A stretch of DNA of 64,000 nucleotides from the NCBI GenBank assembly GCA_009760855.2, contig WPIO01000306.1, forward strand, positions 1 through 64,000. Reading direction: 5' to 3'. The notes beneath the pieces are model-generated. The model was not told the origin of the DNA. It did no database searches and saw only the letters and a list, made by a program, of their open reading frames with translations. Below, piece by piece: positions 12,299-23,989 of this stretch. The position numbers and the translations under genes were made by a program. Source of the stretch: Cristatella mucedo (taxonomy: Eukaryota > Bryozoa > Phylactolaemata > Cristatellidae). Numbering within the stretch: position 1 is the first letter of the stretch; every line of letters begins with the position of its first letter.

Positions 12299-12480
12299 TC
12301 TAACCCAACTACCATGCTGAACCTGTGCATGTCACCGCTAGCCATGTTATTCATGTTGTTTATCAAGCGAGATGTTACTCAATATTGAATCGAGTTTCCC
12401 GTTGCAGCATATGTAAAGCGCCTAAAAAGAGATTGAATTTTCCGTGCCCGCATCATTGAGTGCATTATTATCATTATTAC

Positions 12481-13404
12481 ATTTCACGCAGGATATGTCA
12501 TACATTTGAGAAGGGCGAGATATCCCAATAGAGTTAGAGAGAGAGAGAGACCGAGAGGGAGACAGAGAGACAGAGGGAGTGAGAGAGAGAGAGAGAGCCA
12601 GGAATTATTGCTATCATGCCATTTTAGTCCTACACTGTAGCCTGAAGACAGGCTCAATTGAACTTGCTCAACCTAGTGGGTATATATGCACAGACTTTCG
12701 TATCAGGATTCAAGGCTGAATGGCTGAAGTGGGAGAGGCACTTCTGGCTAGGGTGGCTGGGTTGTCGAAGCTTTCCTCTACTTTCCGACTTGCTTATTTG
12801 AGAAAATAAGGATTATTTTTTAGTTTTTTCAGAAAGGTATAATTGCCGAGCGATGCAGTAGAACGTGGTGGTGCACACGTGGAAAGACTGAGTGAAGTTA
12901 AACTGAGTGAATAAAGATTAAAAGAAGTGCAGTTAGTATAAGCAATATTATTACGATTTTGACTAGATACTAGAATAGGACTCTGCAACAGCGAAAACTT
13001 GTCCCAACTAAGTTAAGATAAGCTGGAAGGGCAACTCACCAATTGTTGAACAATGAAATGCACAGTGCCAACTTTCGTCAAGTTCATAATGGAGACTATG
13101 TTGTCGAATGACATCGCCTTGACCTTCGTAGGGAGAGGCAATCGAATGACAGGTGAACCGGGTAACGTGAAGCCTGGCAGACCGAAACACCACCAAAGGT
13201 CGTTCCCAGTGGTTTATCATCCACTTACGTATCAGACTGCAAATTGCTGCCTCTGGAAGGTCACCTGGATCGACTGAAAAACCGAGTAACCAGCGAAAAA
13301 ACACATCACAACGGAGCATGAGAACGGCTAACATCAGGGATTGACGTTCATGCGTTTGCTAAATATCGTAAGATATTCCCATATCCATTATTGAAAGGAC
13401 TCAT
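12481..13404. other. Spacer with GA-rich repeat; no supported gene
   Basis: Contains an imperfect GA/GAGACAGA microsatellite at 12,533-12,598. A minus-strand frame of 108 codons at 13,334-13,008 has no recognisable motif and lies just outside the duplicated block. I do not call it a gene. Confidence 0.3.
12533..12598. repeat. Imperfect (GA)n microsatellite
   Basis: GAGA runs interrupted by CC and GACAGAGAG units over about 65 bp. Confidence 0.9.
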
Positions 13405-15470
13405 TTCTCGGCTGACATGGCTGTAGGGAAATGGTGCATAGCTTACGGTCGAAAAAGATGCTCCGTAATTGGACATTTGCTCTGGACATTTGCAGTACTG
13501 ACTGAATTTTTTTCTAGATCATTCCTAAAAATGTCCATCACCCACTAGAGCTGCTCTGAGAATTAGTGCTAATATCTTAGACACTGTAGTATCAACTTGT
13601 AAAATGGGGCGAATAGCCATTTGAGCGAACTTCCGATCTACGGTCTGTGGTTACTGTCTCGGGATTCACACAATTGACGGCTCAAGGACTCTGTACTGTG
13701 ACTATCCTACCAGCAGCAAGCTAGTGGCCCCTGTCCCTGGCAAGGGCACACCAGGAATCAATATTGCACAGCTAGGGCATGCGAAAAACTGTGACTATCT
13801 GACCAAATGATTACCTTTACAGCTTCTCATTTTATGAAGAAGCAAGAAAAAGTGAACACATTGGTCCACTAGCTGAACAATCTTACTCTTTATCTCAGAT
13901 ATAGTATAACCTGATTTTTTCGGCTGCATTACTTCTAGTATTCCCGTAGGAATTCTCTTGCAAGTGCAGGCCATAATTTCTTCTAATTACCTGCAGATTT
14001 GGAATGCCTTGCGGCCTCATCGATTACCAATGATTCTAGCTACTTAAATAGACATAGATGATACAACTGTGCACCATTTTTATAATCTACATGACAAGCA
14101 CATTCAATTAAGCCAGCCCTGTGGCCACAGGGAATAATTTTGATGAGTGGTTTCAGCACTTAGTCAGTGGCCTAGCATCATCGTACAGAGTCAGCCATTG
14201 TGATTTCCAATGTCGGACAAAGGATACGATTAACTATCATGGTCACATTAGCTACTCAAAATCAGGTAATTACTGATAAGGGTCTTGGTGACCTTTATTC
14301 GCCGTGGGTAGCCCTAGTTAGTAAAACAAAGTGGTCACTAGTTGTCATGAAATGCATTCAGTTCAAATCAAACTCTTGTTTATTCCACCAAGTATTATTT
14401 CGGAGCAATAGCTTTTGGACCGCCTATAGTGGTTAATTAAGAATTCATAGAAATTTGATTATTACTGTTAGATATCTGCTCTATTTGCTCGAAAACGGGA
14501 TGAGTTGCAAAATAATTAGATGCGGCCAATTTCTATGCATAATTTGCTGCACACACAAGGGTCTGGTATAACTACATATTATTATCAAGTTTTAAGAAAT
14601 GTAGGGCAGAAGACCTTTTAAATCACAACGGAAGCTTCCATGGCTGAGCCACCCGATTCAGTAGTCTTCTTCTCATATAGGAAAGAGAAAACGAGAAGCT
14701 ATTTCGAAGTGCTAAGACGGAGTAGGAAAATAGTTGCAGCAACGTTGTGATAGAGTACCCCAAAGAAAATCTAAAATCGATACGGTAACTGAAAAATACC
14801 ATTTTGTCTGCAAATTGTAAATGTTTGTTTCAAATTTCACGATCAAAAGACCATGACACTTCATTTTTAAATTGTCATTAAAAGGCAAACACTGACCTTT
14901 TTAAAAGATGTTGATGTCAATTGATAATACAACAATTCATGAAGAAATCCTTGTCATGTACATTCTTTGAATAGTTATGAACATATTTAGAGAGGAAGGA
15001 TTTTTTATTATCCCCTGAGCAACGTCCTATTTACACTACTTAAACTAAACTCCCAAACATTTTTTGAAAAAGAGCACACACAGCACAGGTTCTTGGATTC
15101 ATGAGTTATCAGAAAAGATAGCATTCACTTACTCAGTATTTGATTTGTAAACATTAAGGAATTTTCTTAGCAGTCATTTAAAAATTGAATTACAGTAAAC
15201 TAGTTTTCAGAGTATGATCAAAATGGTAAGATTATTTCTTAATAATGGCCTTAGAATATCGGCACTTCTGAAGCTAGCGAAGGAACTTACAGATATTGAA
15301 ACCAGAATTTTGAATATTATGATGTAATTATGTCATCATGGATGTAATACCTTATGTAATACCTTAACACCTGTATACCTTACGGCTGGATATACAGATT
15401 ATACCTCAAATGCTTCCACGGAATTTAATCTTAGCCCACAAATAAATATTAACCACAGAGCTTAACCACA

Positions 15471-15538
15471 AACACGCACACACCCACACACACACACACC
15501 AGCTCACCCACGCAGGCAAGCATGCAGGCTAGCACACA

Positions 15539-15573
<35 letters not shown>

Positions 15574-15650
15574 GCACACACACACAAGCACACACACAAA
15601 CACACAAACACGCCCACACAAGCACACACACCCAAATACACAAAACACAA
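15471..15650. repeat. (CA)n-rich microsatellite
   Basis: CACACA/CACG/CAAG array of about 180 bp. The paralogous position in block 2 (about 50,820) has only ATAATCACACCACTC, so the expansion occurred after the duplication. The His/Thr and Cys/Val frames across it are artefacts. Confidence 0.95.
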
Positions 15651-17009
15651 AGAGTTTACTCTTGGACTCTTCGTTCTTCATTCCACACTTCAATGCCACA
15701 CTATGCATGCATATAACAGGTGACATTGTCATTAGACTCAAGCACTTTTCTGCATAGAAAACCGCTACCTGGTTTTTTGTGCAGCAGCCGTTGCCAAATA
15801 ATGGCGTCTCTAAATTGTATTGCATATAAAGAAAAACACGTCAAAAGTAAAAGTATTGCCTACGTAGCTTGCTGTGCCACGTTTTTCAAAAACAAAAAAC
15901 ATGGTGTTTTTAGGATGTAAATAAAGGACACTTGTAGTCGGACCATACGGATCGATGCTTAGTATTTGTAGTTACTTGCTATATCATACTGTCTCAAACA
16001 AAAGGGGGCTTATATAAAGAAAGAAGAAATATATAAATTTTGGAATTCAACATTGGTATAGTAGAACACATTCCTTGGCTCAGGGGTAAGCTTTACCAAC
16101 AATTGAAGTTCAATTATCACTACATTCATGATAAAAAAGAACAATTATATCAATTGGAGTGTGCATATGTTTTAAATGACTTCGTAATGAGATATGGGTA
16201 ATTTCAATTTTTTTGATTTAGATTTGAGAAAACCTGCAATCCATTACGCCTGCTGGACTTTCCATGTGAGAACTCAGTTTATTACTGTTCGATTATTGCA
16301 CTTGAAGTTTGAAAGTGTGAAAGCAGCCGATTATCGCCGGTGCAACAAATTGCCTGTGAAATTTGTGCGGCTTATCTTTTTGAATAGTGCGATCTAAAAT
16401 GAGGACCGGAAGAATACCGAACGTAGGCTCTTGTGGAACACCAAGATCATAATTTACATCTTGGGAATCTCTAAAGGCCTTAGATGACCTGATCAAAAAG
16501 CAAGAATTGATCGATGCTTCATCGGGCATTTACATCCATTATCCCAATGTTTGTACAGTTAAATGCTGTCATCCGTAAGGTCAACAATGACCACATCTCT
16601 TGAAGGGGTGAGGAATTGACCGTTTAAATAAAAATAATACTTGTAATATTATGAGGCACACATAGAAACACAAATCCTGTACGATTGCTTAGAATCGAAT
16701 CGTGATTAAAGTATCCTGCCCATAAGCTCAACAAGGATTGTCGGTCTTTCGCCCAAAATTTATTAGATTTTACACTCTAAATGTATAGTGTCAATAAATT
16801 GAATGACTTCAAGATTTATTATTTAGTGTTTATTGTAGAGCTAATCAAGGATGTGATTAATTAAGATTATGTAACATCCTCACAGAAGGTACGGAATACA
16901 TGATGAATGTAAATATTTTCAAAAGCTAATCCAGTTCATCGTCTACATGCTAGCGTTCCTTAAATTATTGGCTGATTGAATAATTGGCAACTCGTCAAAG
17001 TGGGCCTAA

Positions 17010-17420
17010 TTATAATAATATTATTAGTAGTACACTTGATCAATCGCCCTCAGAGATCTCAATCTCTTTATAGGCGGTTTGCATTTGCTGCAAACTAAAC
17101 ACGGTTGAATGGCGAGTGGTATCATGCTTGATAAGCAACCTGAAATATGGTTAGGGGTCACATGCACAGGGTAAGCATGCAGGTGTGGCTAGTGGCAGCA
17201 GCATGCAACAGTGTCGGCACGCTTAAGCACATAGAGGTCAAATTACGGGGAATCACTATATGCTACCGTAAATAGGTTCGTCTTTAATTTCATTTTAACT
17301 GTTGTCAAGTAAGAGGATGTCATAATGGAAGTTGGGAGTGAGTTCCAGACTTTGGGAGCATGTGAACTAAAGGCACGGTCCCCAAAAGGTTTGAGGTTGT
17401 AAGTCTTCGAACGAAATTGT
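17010..17420 (-). mobile_element. LINE-2 3'-end fragment
   Basis: On the minus strand it reads the LINE-2 C-terminal end (GACCGTGCCTTTAGTTCACA-like), the 3' UTR GCAGCAAATGCAAACCGCCT and an ATT-repeat tail at 17,010-17,035. It is absent from the matching position of block 2 (about 55,170-55,400), so it inserted after the duplication. Confidence 0.8.
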
Positions 17421-18380
17421 ACTACCCACTTCGAGTTTTCATGCTGTAATACAAGCTCATCTAATTCTTTGGATTACACAGTATTCTAATTTTAACTACA
17501 ACGCTTTCTTATTTAATACTTTCATATGTTGCTTAACTTGTTATTCGCAGCAAAAAACAAATGTTTTTAAGAATAAAGCAAGTCTGCTCCCTGGCTATCT
17601 TAAAGAGGTATTAATGACAGGTAGCAATAGAAAAGCTAAACTGTTTAGTGCTAAGACAGTGCTTGAATGTATACAGCTGAGACAATACTCAGATAAATAG
17701 GAAATAATGGTATTTGAGACTGTAATTTTGGATTAGTAAGTAGAAGCCATGCCGACATTTTTCGTTGCAAAAGCTGCCTTCCCTGGTACAGATTTCGATG
17801 TTTATGGAAGCCTGTTAGAAATCTCCTCCAGTACGACGGATCTACGTTGCTGTGAATTAAAAACCTTTGACCTCGTACAAGATTTTGGAGTTATATATTG
17901 ATATGTCATGTTTATTAAAGGAGAAGACGTTGATGATAGTAGCAATTTTAAAGGATCACACACAATTGGCAGTTTCTGAATAGTACATGTGTGCTTTTGG
18001 TAGATTTTGCAAACATGGTACCAAGCATATCATCAACCCTTGAGTATTCCTTCTCTCACAGTCTTTTGCAAAGTGCCGAGGAATAGATATTTATAGTTTC
18101 CCTTTGAGTTTTGCACAAAAGAAGTATTATTATTGCTGCAAGAGAATATTGTAACCACTCAAGGTACTCCAAACGTTCATACAGAATAATTGCAACAACG
18201 AAAGCAATATAGTTAAAGCAAAATTATCATTACACTCGTAATTCCAAGCAGCCGACGAATAAAAATGTAATCCAAATTTTTACAGATAACAAAATTCTTA
18301 ATCTACAGAATTGAACATCGAGGTGTATGCTTGCTTTCATTTTATGCAACTTGGAATATATAGTGCACATAAACACTTAC

Positions 18381-18585
18381 CTTCTATTTTGGCAGCCAAG
18401 CCAAGAGTGTCGTTGATGTTGCACATATTGTTTGTACTTGGATACAAATCAGGAATGCGAGAGCAATTTTATTCTGTGAGCATCATTCTGCATTCCGTTC
18501 TGCCTGATGATTGAGTGTAGGTGTGAAAATACTCGAGTTGTCGGTTAGAATCACATTCAACTACCGGTAACTCAATATTTTCATC
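18381..18585 (-). pseudogene. Pseudogene exon equivalent to channel exon 4 (stop codon)
   Basis: 205 bp, acceptor TTTTTAG, donor GTAAGT. Reads ECRMMLTE then TAA as codon 39, then NCSRIPDLYP and NNMCNINDTLGL. Three cysteines that form the extracellular disulphides in the intact copy are replaced. Confidence 0.87.
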
Positions 18586-20935
18586 CTAAAAAGTACCAGG
18601 TAATTGAAAGATAGGTGGACTCTTTGTCATGAAGTATTAATCAATATATCTAATGATATCATTCTTTGCTTTAGCATTTTCAAAGTCCTAGTAAGAGATT
18701 TGGATCACTTGAGATATTAGAAATATGCTATCGTCGTAATATTATTATCGTAATAGCCATAATAGTTATTAAGGTTTCTGGATGTCATTAGGAGTTAGGA
18801 TCTAAGCAAAAAGATATGATGATTATTGCTCGTAGCTGAAAAATCCCTTGAAAAATGTATTAGCGATTCGGGAAATAAATGCTGCGAAGTTTGATTATTG
18901 TTCATTCTATTTTCGTTATGCATTGTCGATTGAACAGTCCATTTATTATAAATAAAATAGGGAGTCTGTGGTTCACCACAGTTTGATCTCGAGTCCTTTT
19001 ATTATTGAAATGAAAAACATTCTCCTTCAGTACAGTAACACCGCCATGTATTTTTTTTTCTTGTGATGCAGTTTTATGTATAAGAAAACTCATTATTGAT
19101 GCTGGGAAAATCCCATCTTTATATGAGATTAAATATATTTATTTTTCCATGATCAATGTTTTTAAAACGTTGTATTGGTAATAGCAAAGGATATGGCATG
19201 AAGCATCTCACGAAACTGTGAGCTTCCAAAGCTTTCAGAAACAAATTAGGCATAGTTGTACTTAAGGCCAAGCCTTATATATGCTGGCTGGGAGAGTTCA
19301 GAGTGACAGACAATTATTTCCTTTTATGTACTGCATGTTATTGCATTCATTCAATAAGCTGAGGTGGAACCATAGGTCTTCTGATGTTAGGAGAAAAGGC
19401 CATATTGTTTTCAGCTTCATCCTTGGATTCTCTTTGCAATAAATGCTGGTAAAATGAATTCACTAGCTGTTGTAATGGAAATGGGTAAGTTAGAAATCTA
19501 AAGTGTCCGGTTTAACTGGATTTACCATTATTGACAGGTGCAGCAGAATCCTCTCTTTCGCGATAAAGTTCAATAAACCAGCCAAAGTTTCTTGAGAATC
19601 TATAATTTAGCTAATAAATCAGGTAGTTGTTTACATGCTTCATTCTAAATACTTCGGAAAAATATTATTACGTTCATGACCACGAATTTCGTGGTTGGTT
19701 ACCTTTCTCCAAGATTAAAACTGTGTTCGAAACCATTTATTGCATACAGCGTTTTCAAGTCGGCCAAATTGTATATGGATTTTCATTGGCTCTCAGTTGT
19801 GATTGAGTCGTACCGAGCTGCAGAGTTGACTACAGCTGCTCGCCTTTCCAGCAACTAATGGAAGTTGAGCTTTTACATTGGCTCTTCTTCAACTAAGGTT
19901 TGACCGTTATCGTCTCATCTTTTTGCCATATGCAAATCCTCATACAATCACTGTCCCTCATTTGCATGAGTAAGACCAATATTGAGTTTAACCTACAGTA
20001 CACTAGGGCAACTGAAATTCGGCCTATTGCAGGAAAAATATTGTTTCTACTGTAAAACAAATCCTTAATATTACAAGTAAAGGTTCGAATTTGTCACTTC
20101 ATTAATTTATGAAAAAACATGTCTGAAAAATGAATTAACCCAAACACTTAAGTTCTAGAGATGATGACTAGTTGAGTTTTAATAAGTATGGAGATATGAT
20201 ATGTAGCAGATTGATTGTGATCAAAGGTAAAAAGTGAGTTTGCATTGTTCATAGTTCCTACTATGCATATAAAGAAGAAAATGATCAAACACACGACAAT
20301 GCTAATAACAATGATTTAGACGATACTCAGTTTAAACCAAATGAGATCAATAATGAATTCAAATATTTAGAAGAGGCCATTATAATTATAATTTCTAAGA
20401 AAATATGGTAATGGGCTCCCCGTCATGCATTCCCACGTTGAAAACAATTAAGAATTATAAAAACTGCAATTAGACTGCACTTCAGCCGATCAGTGTAAAT
20501 CGATCGATTCTTAACTACAATAATTTCAAGAAAGATGGAATGCAGATGCAGATGCGCAACATATGAATGGATGCAGATGCACGAAAATTCAATGAATGTC
20601 CATTTTGCGACATGAATGAAAAGAGATTTGTACATTTATGCTCCAAATATTTTACGAGTGACTTAGTCAGATGGGGGCATGTGGAAAGTGTACCCTAGCT
20701 AAAATTGTAAGCGGCAAATCGTTATCTGCACTCATCAAAAACTCTCATCTTTCCAAAATCTTTTTTTTATTTATATCGCAGAGTCTGTTTTCTGGCTTAA
20801 CCAATATATGAGTATTCGGTGGCTAAGAACACATCCACTTCGTCTAAACGCACTCTCGATTGACTCAGGCGGAAAACCAGATCATTCGTAATACACCAGG
20901 TACTTAATGAAGGTAGACACGATTTCGCCCCTTAC

Positions 20936-21088
20936 CTCTGTGCATTTGATTCCAATCGTAGCATGCAATACCGGCCCCACAAAGATACCCGAGATTGTGG
21001 GATCAGGCTGGTCATTCTTGGAATGGACTAAAACCTTTAAATCTGACAGAGGGCTTCCATTTGTCACGCATGACTAAGAGTAATCGTT
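20936..21088 (-). pseudogene. Pseudogene exon equivalent to channel exon 3 (stop codon)
   Basis: 51 codons including an internal TAG as codon 5. Retains [19 protein letters not shown] and GPVLHATIGIK. Acceptor CTTAG, donor GTAAGG. Confidence 0.88.
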
Positions 21089-21167
21089 CTAAGTTTGCAA
21101 AGAATCAATAGGTAAATGTGCAAATGATGTGACATATTTAAAACAGACAGAACCTAAAAAAGCTTAC

Positions 21168-21338
21168 CGCTTTCATGTTTATGTAGAGCTTCAATCTATT
21201 AGCTGCAGATGCTTGACTCTGTTGCAAAGGCGGTTTTAGCAGAGATTTATCGCCTCCGATGCTGTCAAGGTTATCCTTGGTAACTTCTTTATTAAAAGTG
21301 TAGCACTTGCCATGGCTCTTCATTCGGTGGCGGAAAAA
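21168..21338 (-). pseudogene. Pseudogene exon equivalent to channel exon 2
   Basis: 57 open codons, phase 0 at both ends, acceptor TTGGCTTAG and donor GTAAGC. Encodes FFRHRMKSHGKCYTFN, then a loop, then LKLYINMKA. The GxCYTFN motif is diagnostic for DEG/ENaC channels. Confidence 0.85.
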
Positions 21339-21415
21339 CTAAGCCAACACGATAGTCTTAAACAGTTGTTAATGGTGGCCCATGAATTCTGAGGCTACCA
21401 AAATGAGTTGCTTGA

Positions 21416-22989
21416 TTTGCTCACTTTGATGATGCTGATAGACTCTTACGGTGTGTACACGCACTCAAGCCGAGTGCTAATTAGAAATCAATTTCTATGT
21501 GAATACGAAATTAAGCCCAGTACAAATCAAAACTCAATCCTTATTCCTATTTGGATACTCAAAGTTGTTTTGTATTTGATATTTACTACAGCGGAATTCC
21601 TACTTCGACATAAGTTGAAAAAATCTGGGACACATAACTGCTTTTCTTATAAGATTAGTATTTTAATATATCCAATATTGTCATACGCCGAGTTGACTGC
21701 TGTAGGTCTTTAGTACAGCGCCCCAGGAGAATGCAGTTTCTATCCAGGTGTTTTAATCATCGTTGCAAGAGATTAAAACTTCCTGGTCGCGGAAATAAAA
21801 AAAAAAGTCGTCCATGTCCAGCTTTACGAAGTTGTCCTGCTGTCAAGGCTTGAGCTTTCAATCTTCGATTTTTGAAGGACAAATCCATACCGCATGACCC
21901 GTGTTGAAAGCAAGAGGTGGTCCGTTTCAGTGCAAAAGACCTGACGATACTGAAGACAAAAAAGTGAGCTTCGGCTATTTGAGTGCAACTCAGATAGTCG
22001 CGGGCTACAGCAAACCTCCTGCATTGCCCACCACTTCCAGCCACCGCCAGCGTAAGGGAGGAGCGACTACAGCGATGTGGCTGCCGATTGCCCTGGTCTT
22101 TAGGTGACTGCACGCTATATCAACCAGACTCTAGCTGATATCAATTAATTTTTCGCGGACCGTGAATCATAAAGGCAAGGAACCGTTCATGCGATAATCT
22201 ACGGCCGAGGCCGCATTAAAACCGACGCCGAGCAACATGCAGGTGGTTGTCCTTCTGGGGGTTAGCTTAGGTTTATAAACCGATTTGAGCTATAGGCTAA
22301 AGCACCCTTGGCATAGGTCCTGGCCGTTGTTGAACACAGGTGATCATCCGTTACTGTCGAAAGGACTTGTCTATATTAGGAATATGGATTAGGAAATAGG
22401 AACATTCGTCATATTCAGCTGAGATTAGAGGCAGTGGGAACGAGGCATTGGCAGCCCAGTTCTGACCGGTAATTTTCCAGTCCGACATGACGATTACTCT
22501 ACTAGACCTTACAACTGTTGTTATCTTTTCTAAGATTTTTGGTCAGAGTTTATAACTGGAAGAATGAATATATCCTTAGCATATTAGGTACCAAGCCAGC
22601 ACGATCAAAAAAACGTTGTTAGGCTCGCTATTTCGAAGGAAACACTAGATGCAATGCAATAGCAGAACCAGAGGAGGATGGGAGGGGTCAATGGCCATCC
22701 TCCGTACAGTGGGGGGGGAGGGGCAGCGATCTGGGCCACTTCCTATTCCAACGCCCATAGGCCGTCAGCAGCGACAAAAAAGTATGTCTCCAATCGATAA
22801 ATAACTAAACCGCAGAGTTTGTGTCGAAAAAGTGCTACGATTCTGCACTCTTACTTGTTTACTATGTGCTGGTCTAGCTCTGCCTAAACGAACGTTTGAC
22901 GGTTCTGGCCATCCTCATATAAAAATGTTGCAGGTCTTTCACCCATATACAAATTCTGGCTCTGAAACATACCAGACGACGACTTATTT
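21416..22989. other. Unassigned DNA with a GC-richer segment
   Basis: 21,720-22,300 is clearly GC-richer than its surroundings and carries a minus-strand frame of 118 codons (22,113-21,757) with no recognisable domain. 22,675-22,735 is G-rich, with runs of three to eight G. 21,440-21,590 resembles 44,290-44,420 in sequence and may be an old shared repeat. No gene is supported. Confidence 0.35.
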
Positions 22990-23148
22990 GTCCGAGGTAG
23001 CCCAGAAGGTAAGGTGCTCGTTCTTCACGGCTGTGTTTGCGGGTTTGAATCCTGCAGTTGGATTATTCTTTTTCCGCGAGGACCAAGTGGTGGTGATAAC
23101 TGAAAAGGCTTGTATGCCACTACACAAATGTGGCTTTTAAATCAGCTG
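22990..23148 (+). mobile_element. SINE-A copy 3
   Basis: A-box-like GTAGCCCAGAAGGTAAGGTG, B-box GGTTTGAATCC (about 23,042-23,052), body AAGTGGTGGTGATAACTG and terminal CTACACAAATGTGGCTTTTA. Same orientation and order as the other SINE-A copies. Confidence 0.72.
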
Positions 23149-23293
23149 AGATTTTTTTTTTAACTAAAGCGGCTCTCCCACACGTTTCCTACTATTACTG
23201 CTATAATATGCTCACGGACGAGCAGTGACAGACCAACTAAAATCAAATAGAAAACTCAAACCTACGAGGTAAGTTACACTTGGGTTACGGATC

Positions 23294-23905
23294 TGTAACC
23301 ACTCAAAAAAGGTCGTCGTCCCGGCTCTCTGCCGGTGGACTGTGCGATGCAGCTCTGCTGTGCGTTTAAAACACAGGCGGCCACAACTGGGTGCCGAAAG
23401 CAACAGTTTGTTGTGGGTCAGTTAGTAGTGGTTACGCGCCGGCGCAAGCGCTTTACTTTGCACGTACCAGACCGACGGAGTTAAATGTGCGAACTCCCGA
23501 AGCCCGAGTATAACCAACTACTATTTGAGTTTAGGCGGCGCGCATCGGACGAATGAAGTTAAGCGTGTCACTAGTGATTGTGAAGGCGGGTTGCTACAGC
23601 ACCCCAAGATACGAGCAGCTAACTGAGTAGCCGGCAAAACACAACTGCAAGTCTAAGTTGCACTTAGCTGTTCGTCGCCGTAGGTTCGTCTCTCGTGCTC
23701 TCGAAGCGTAGTCTCGCATCGACTACCAAGCTGCAGCCCCGAGCTCTCGGGGCGTAGTCTCTGCTCGACTACCCAAGCTGTCGCTGTAAGCTCTGTCACT
23801 CATCTCATTATATTATCTTTCATCTCAACTCCTGACCTCACGCGAAGCTGCTACTTGTATAAGTAAATGTAACTTACGAGTGGTAAGTGACACTAAGGCT
23901 ACAAT
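23294..23905 (-). mobile_element. Solitary LTR related to the 28.5-33.2 kb element
   Basis: On the minus strand this matches much of the LTR at 28,527-29,352: GTAGTCGATGCGAGACTACG, CTAAGTGCAACTTAGACT, GTTGTGTTTTGCCGGCTACT, TTGGTTATACTCGGGCTTCG, GCTTTCGGCACCCAGTTGTG and CCACCGGCAGAGAGCCGGGA, ending at GGTTACA (RC of 23,294-23,300). There is no gag or pol next to it. About 36-bp degenerate direct repeats (GTAAGTTACACTTGGGTTAC at about 23,270; GTAAGTGACACTAAGGCTAC at about 23,884) bracket the block. Confidence 0.8.
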
Positions 23906-23989
23906 TCTAATCACTCCCTAGAGTCGGTACAGCTCTTTACGGCATTATGAGAAATACCGATCAATGGAGAGTCTGTTAGCTTGTACGTG

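Larger units (their letters stand above)
8640..12480 (+). mobile_element. LINE-2 3'-end fragment split by a full-length L2-A
   Basis: 8640-8847 matches the C-terminal LINE-2 region seen at 35,150-35,350 (TTAGAGACCGTGCATTTAGT-like, then the CACACTTATTTAGGACAGCA-like block). 12,299-12,480 continues the same element (CTGTGCATGTCACC, GCAGCATATGTAAAGCGCCT and an ATT-repeat tail at 12,463-12,480). Removing 8,856-12,298 restores a contiguous LINE-2 3' end, so this is the pre-insertion target of L2-A copy 3. Confidence 0.85.
17965..21338 (-). pseudogene. DEG/ENaC-type channel pseudogene (partial duplicate)
   Basis: Four exon copies of the channel gene, in order on the minus strand: 21338-21168, 21088-20936, 18585-18381 and 18101-about 17965. 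Lengths (171, 153 and 205 bp for the first three) and splice borders match block 2 exactly. The 171-bp exon is still open (HGKCYTFN). The next has TAG at 21,074-21,076 where the intact copy has Glu. The cysteine-rich exon has TAA at 18,469-18,471 where the intact copy has Gln, and has lost cysteines (SSC to SSG, NCSC to NCSR, LGC to LGL). The last has TAA at 18,091-18,093 and a 1-bp indel after VPCLQNLP. No exon for TM1 or TM2 is present in or next to block 1. It is therefore a duplicated gene middle, dead on arrival or soon after. Confidence 0.88.
13405..21415. repeat. Segmental duplication block 1 (paralogue of 47,928-59,600)
   Basis: Collinear similarity in the same orientation runs through the whole block. 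Anchors: GCTTACGGTCGAAA (13,443 and 47,966), TGGATTACACAGTATT (17,470; block 2 55,431 similar), the channel exons (18,381-21,338 versus 55,958-59,516), and AATGGTGGCCCATGAATT (21,370; 59,550). Similarity starts near 13,405 and fades near 21,415. Non-exon sequence is strongly diverged (by eye roughly a quarter to a third of positions), so the duplication is old. Block 1 differs by a LINE-2 fragment (17,010-17,420) and a CA array. It contains only the middle part of the channel gene. Confidence 0.88.

Noticed and set aside
15449-15825. Cys/Val-rich and His/Thr-rich frames
   Set aside because: Translation of the CA microsatellite, which is absent from the paralogous block.
22675-22740. G-quadruplex regulatory element
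   Set aside because: G runs are present but spacing is irregular and nothing nearby would be regulated.
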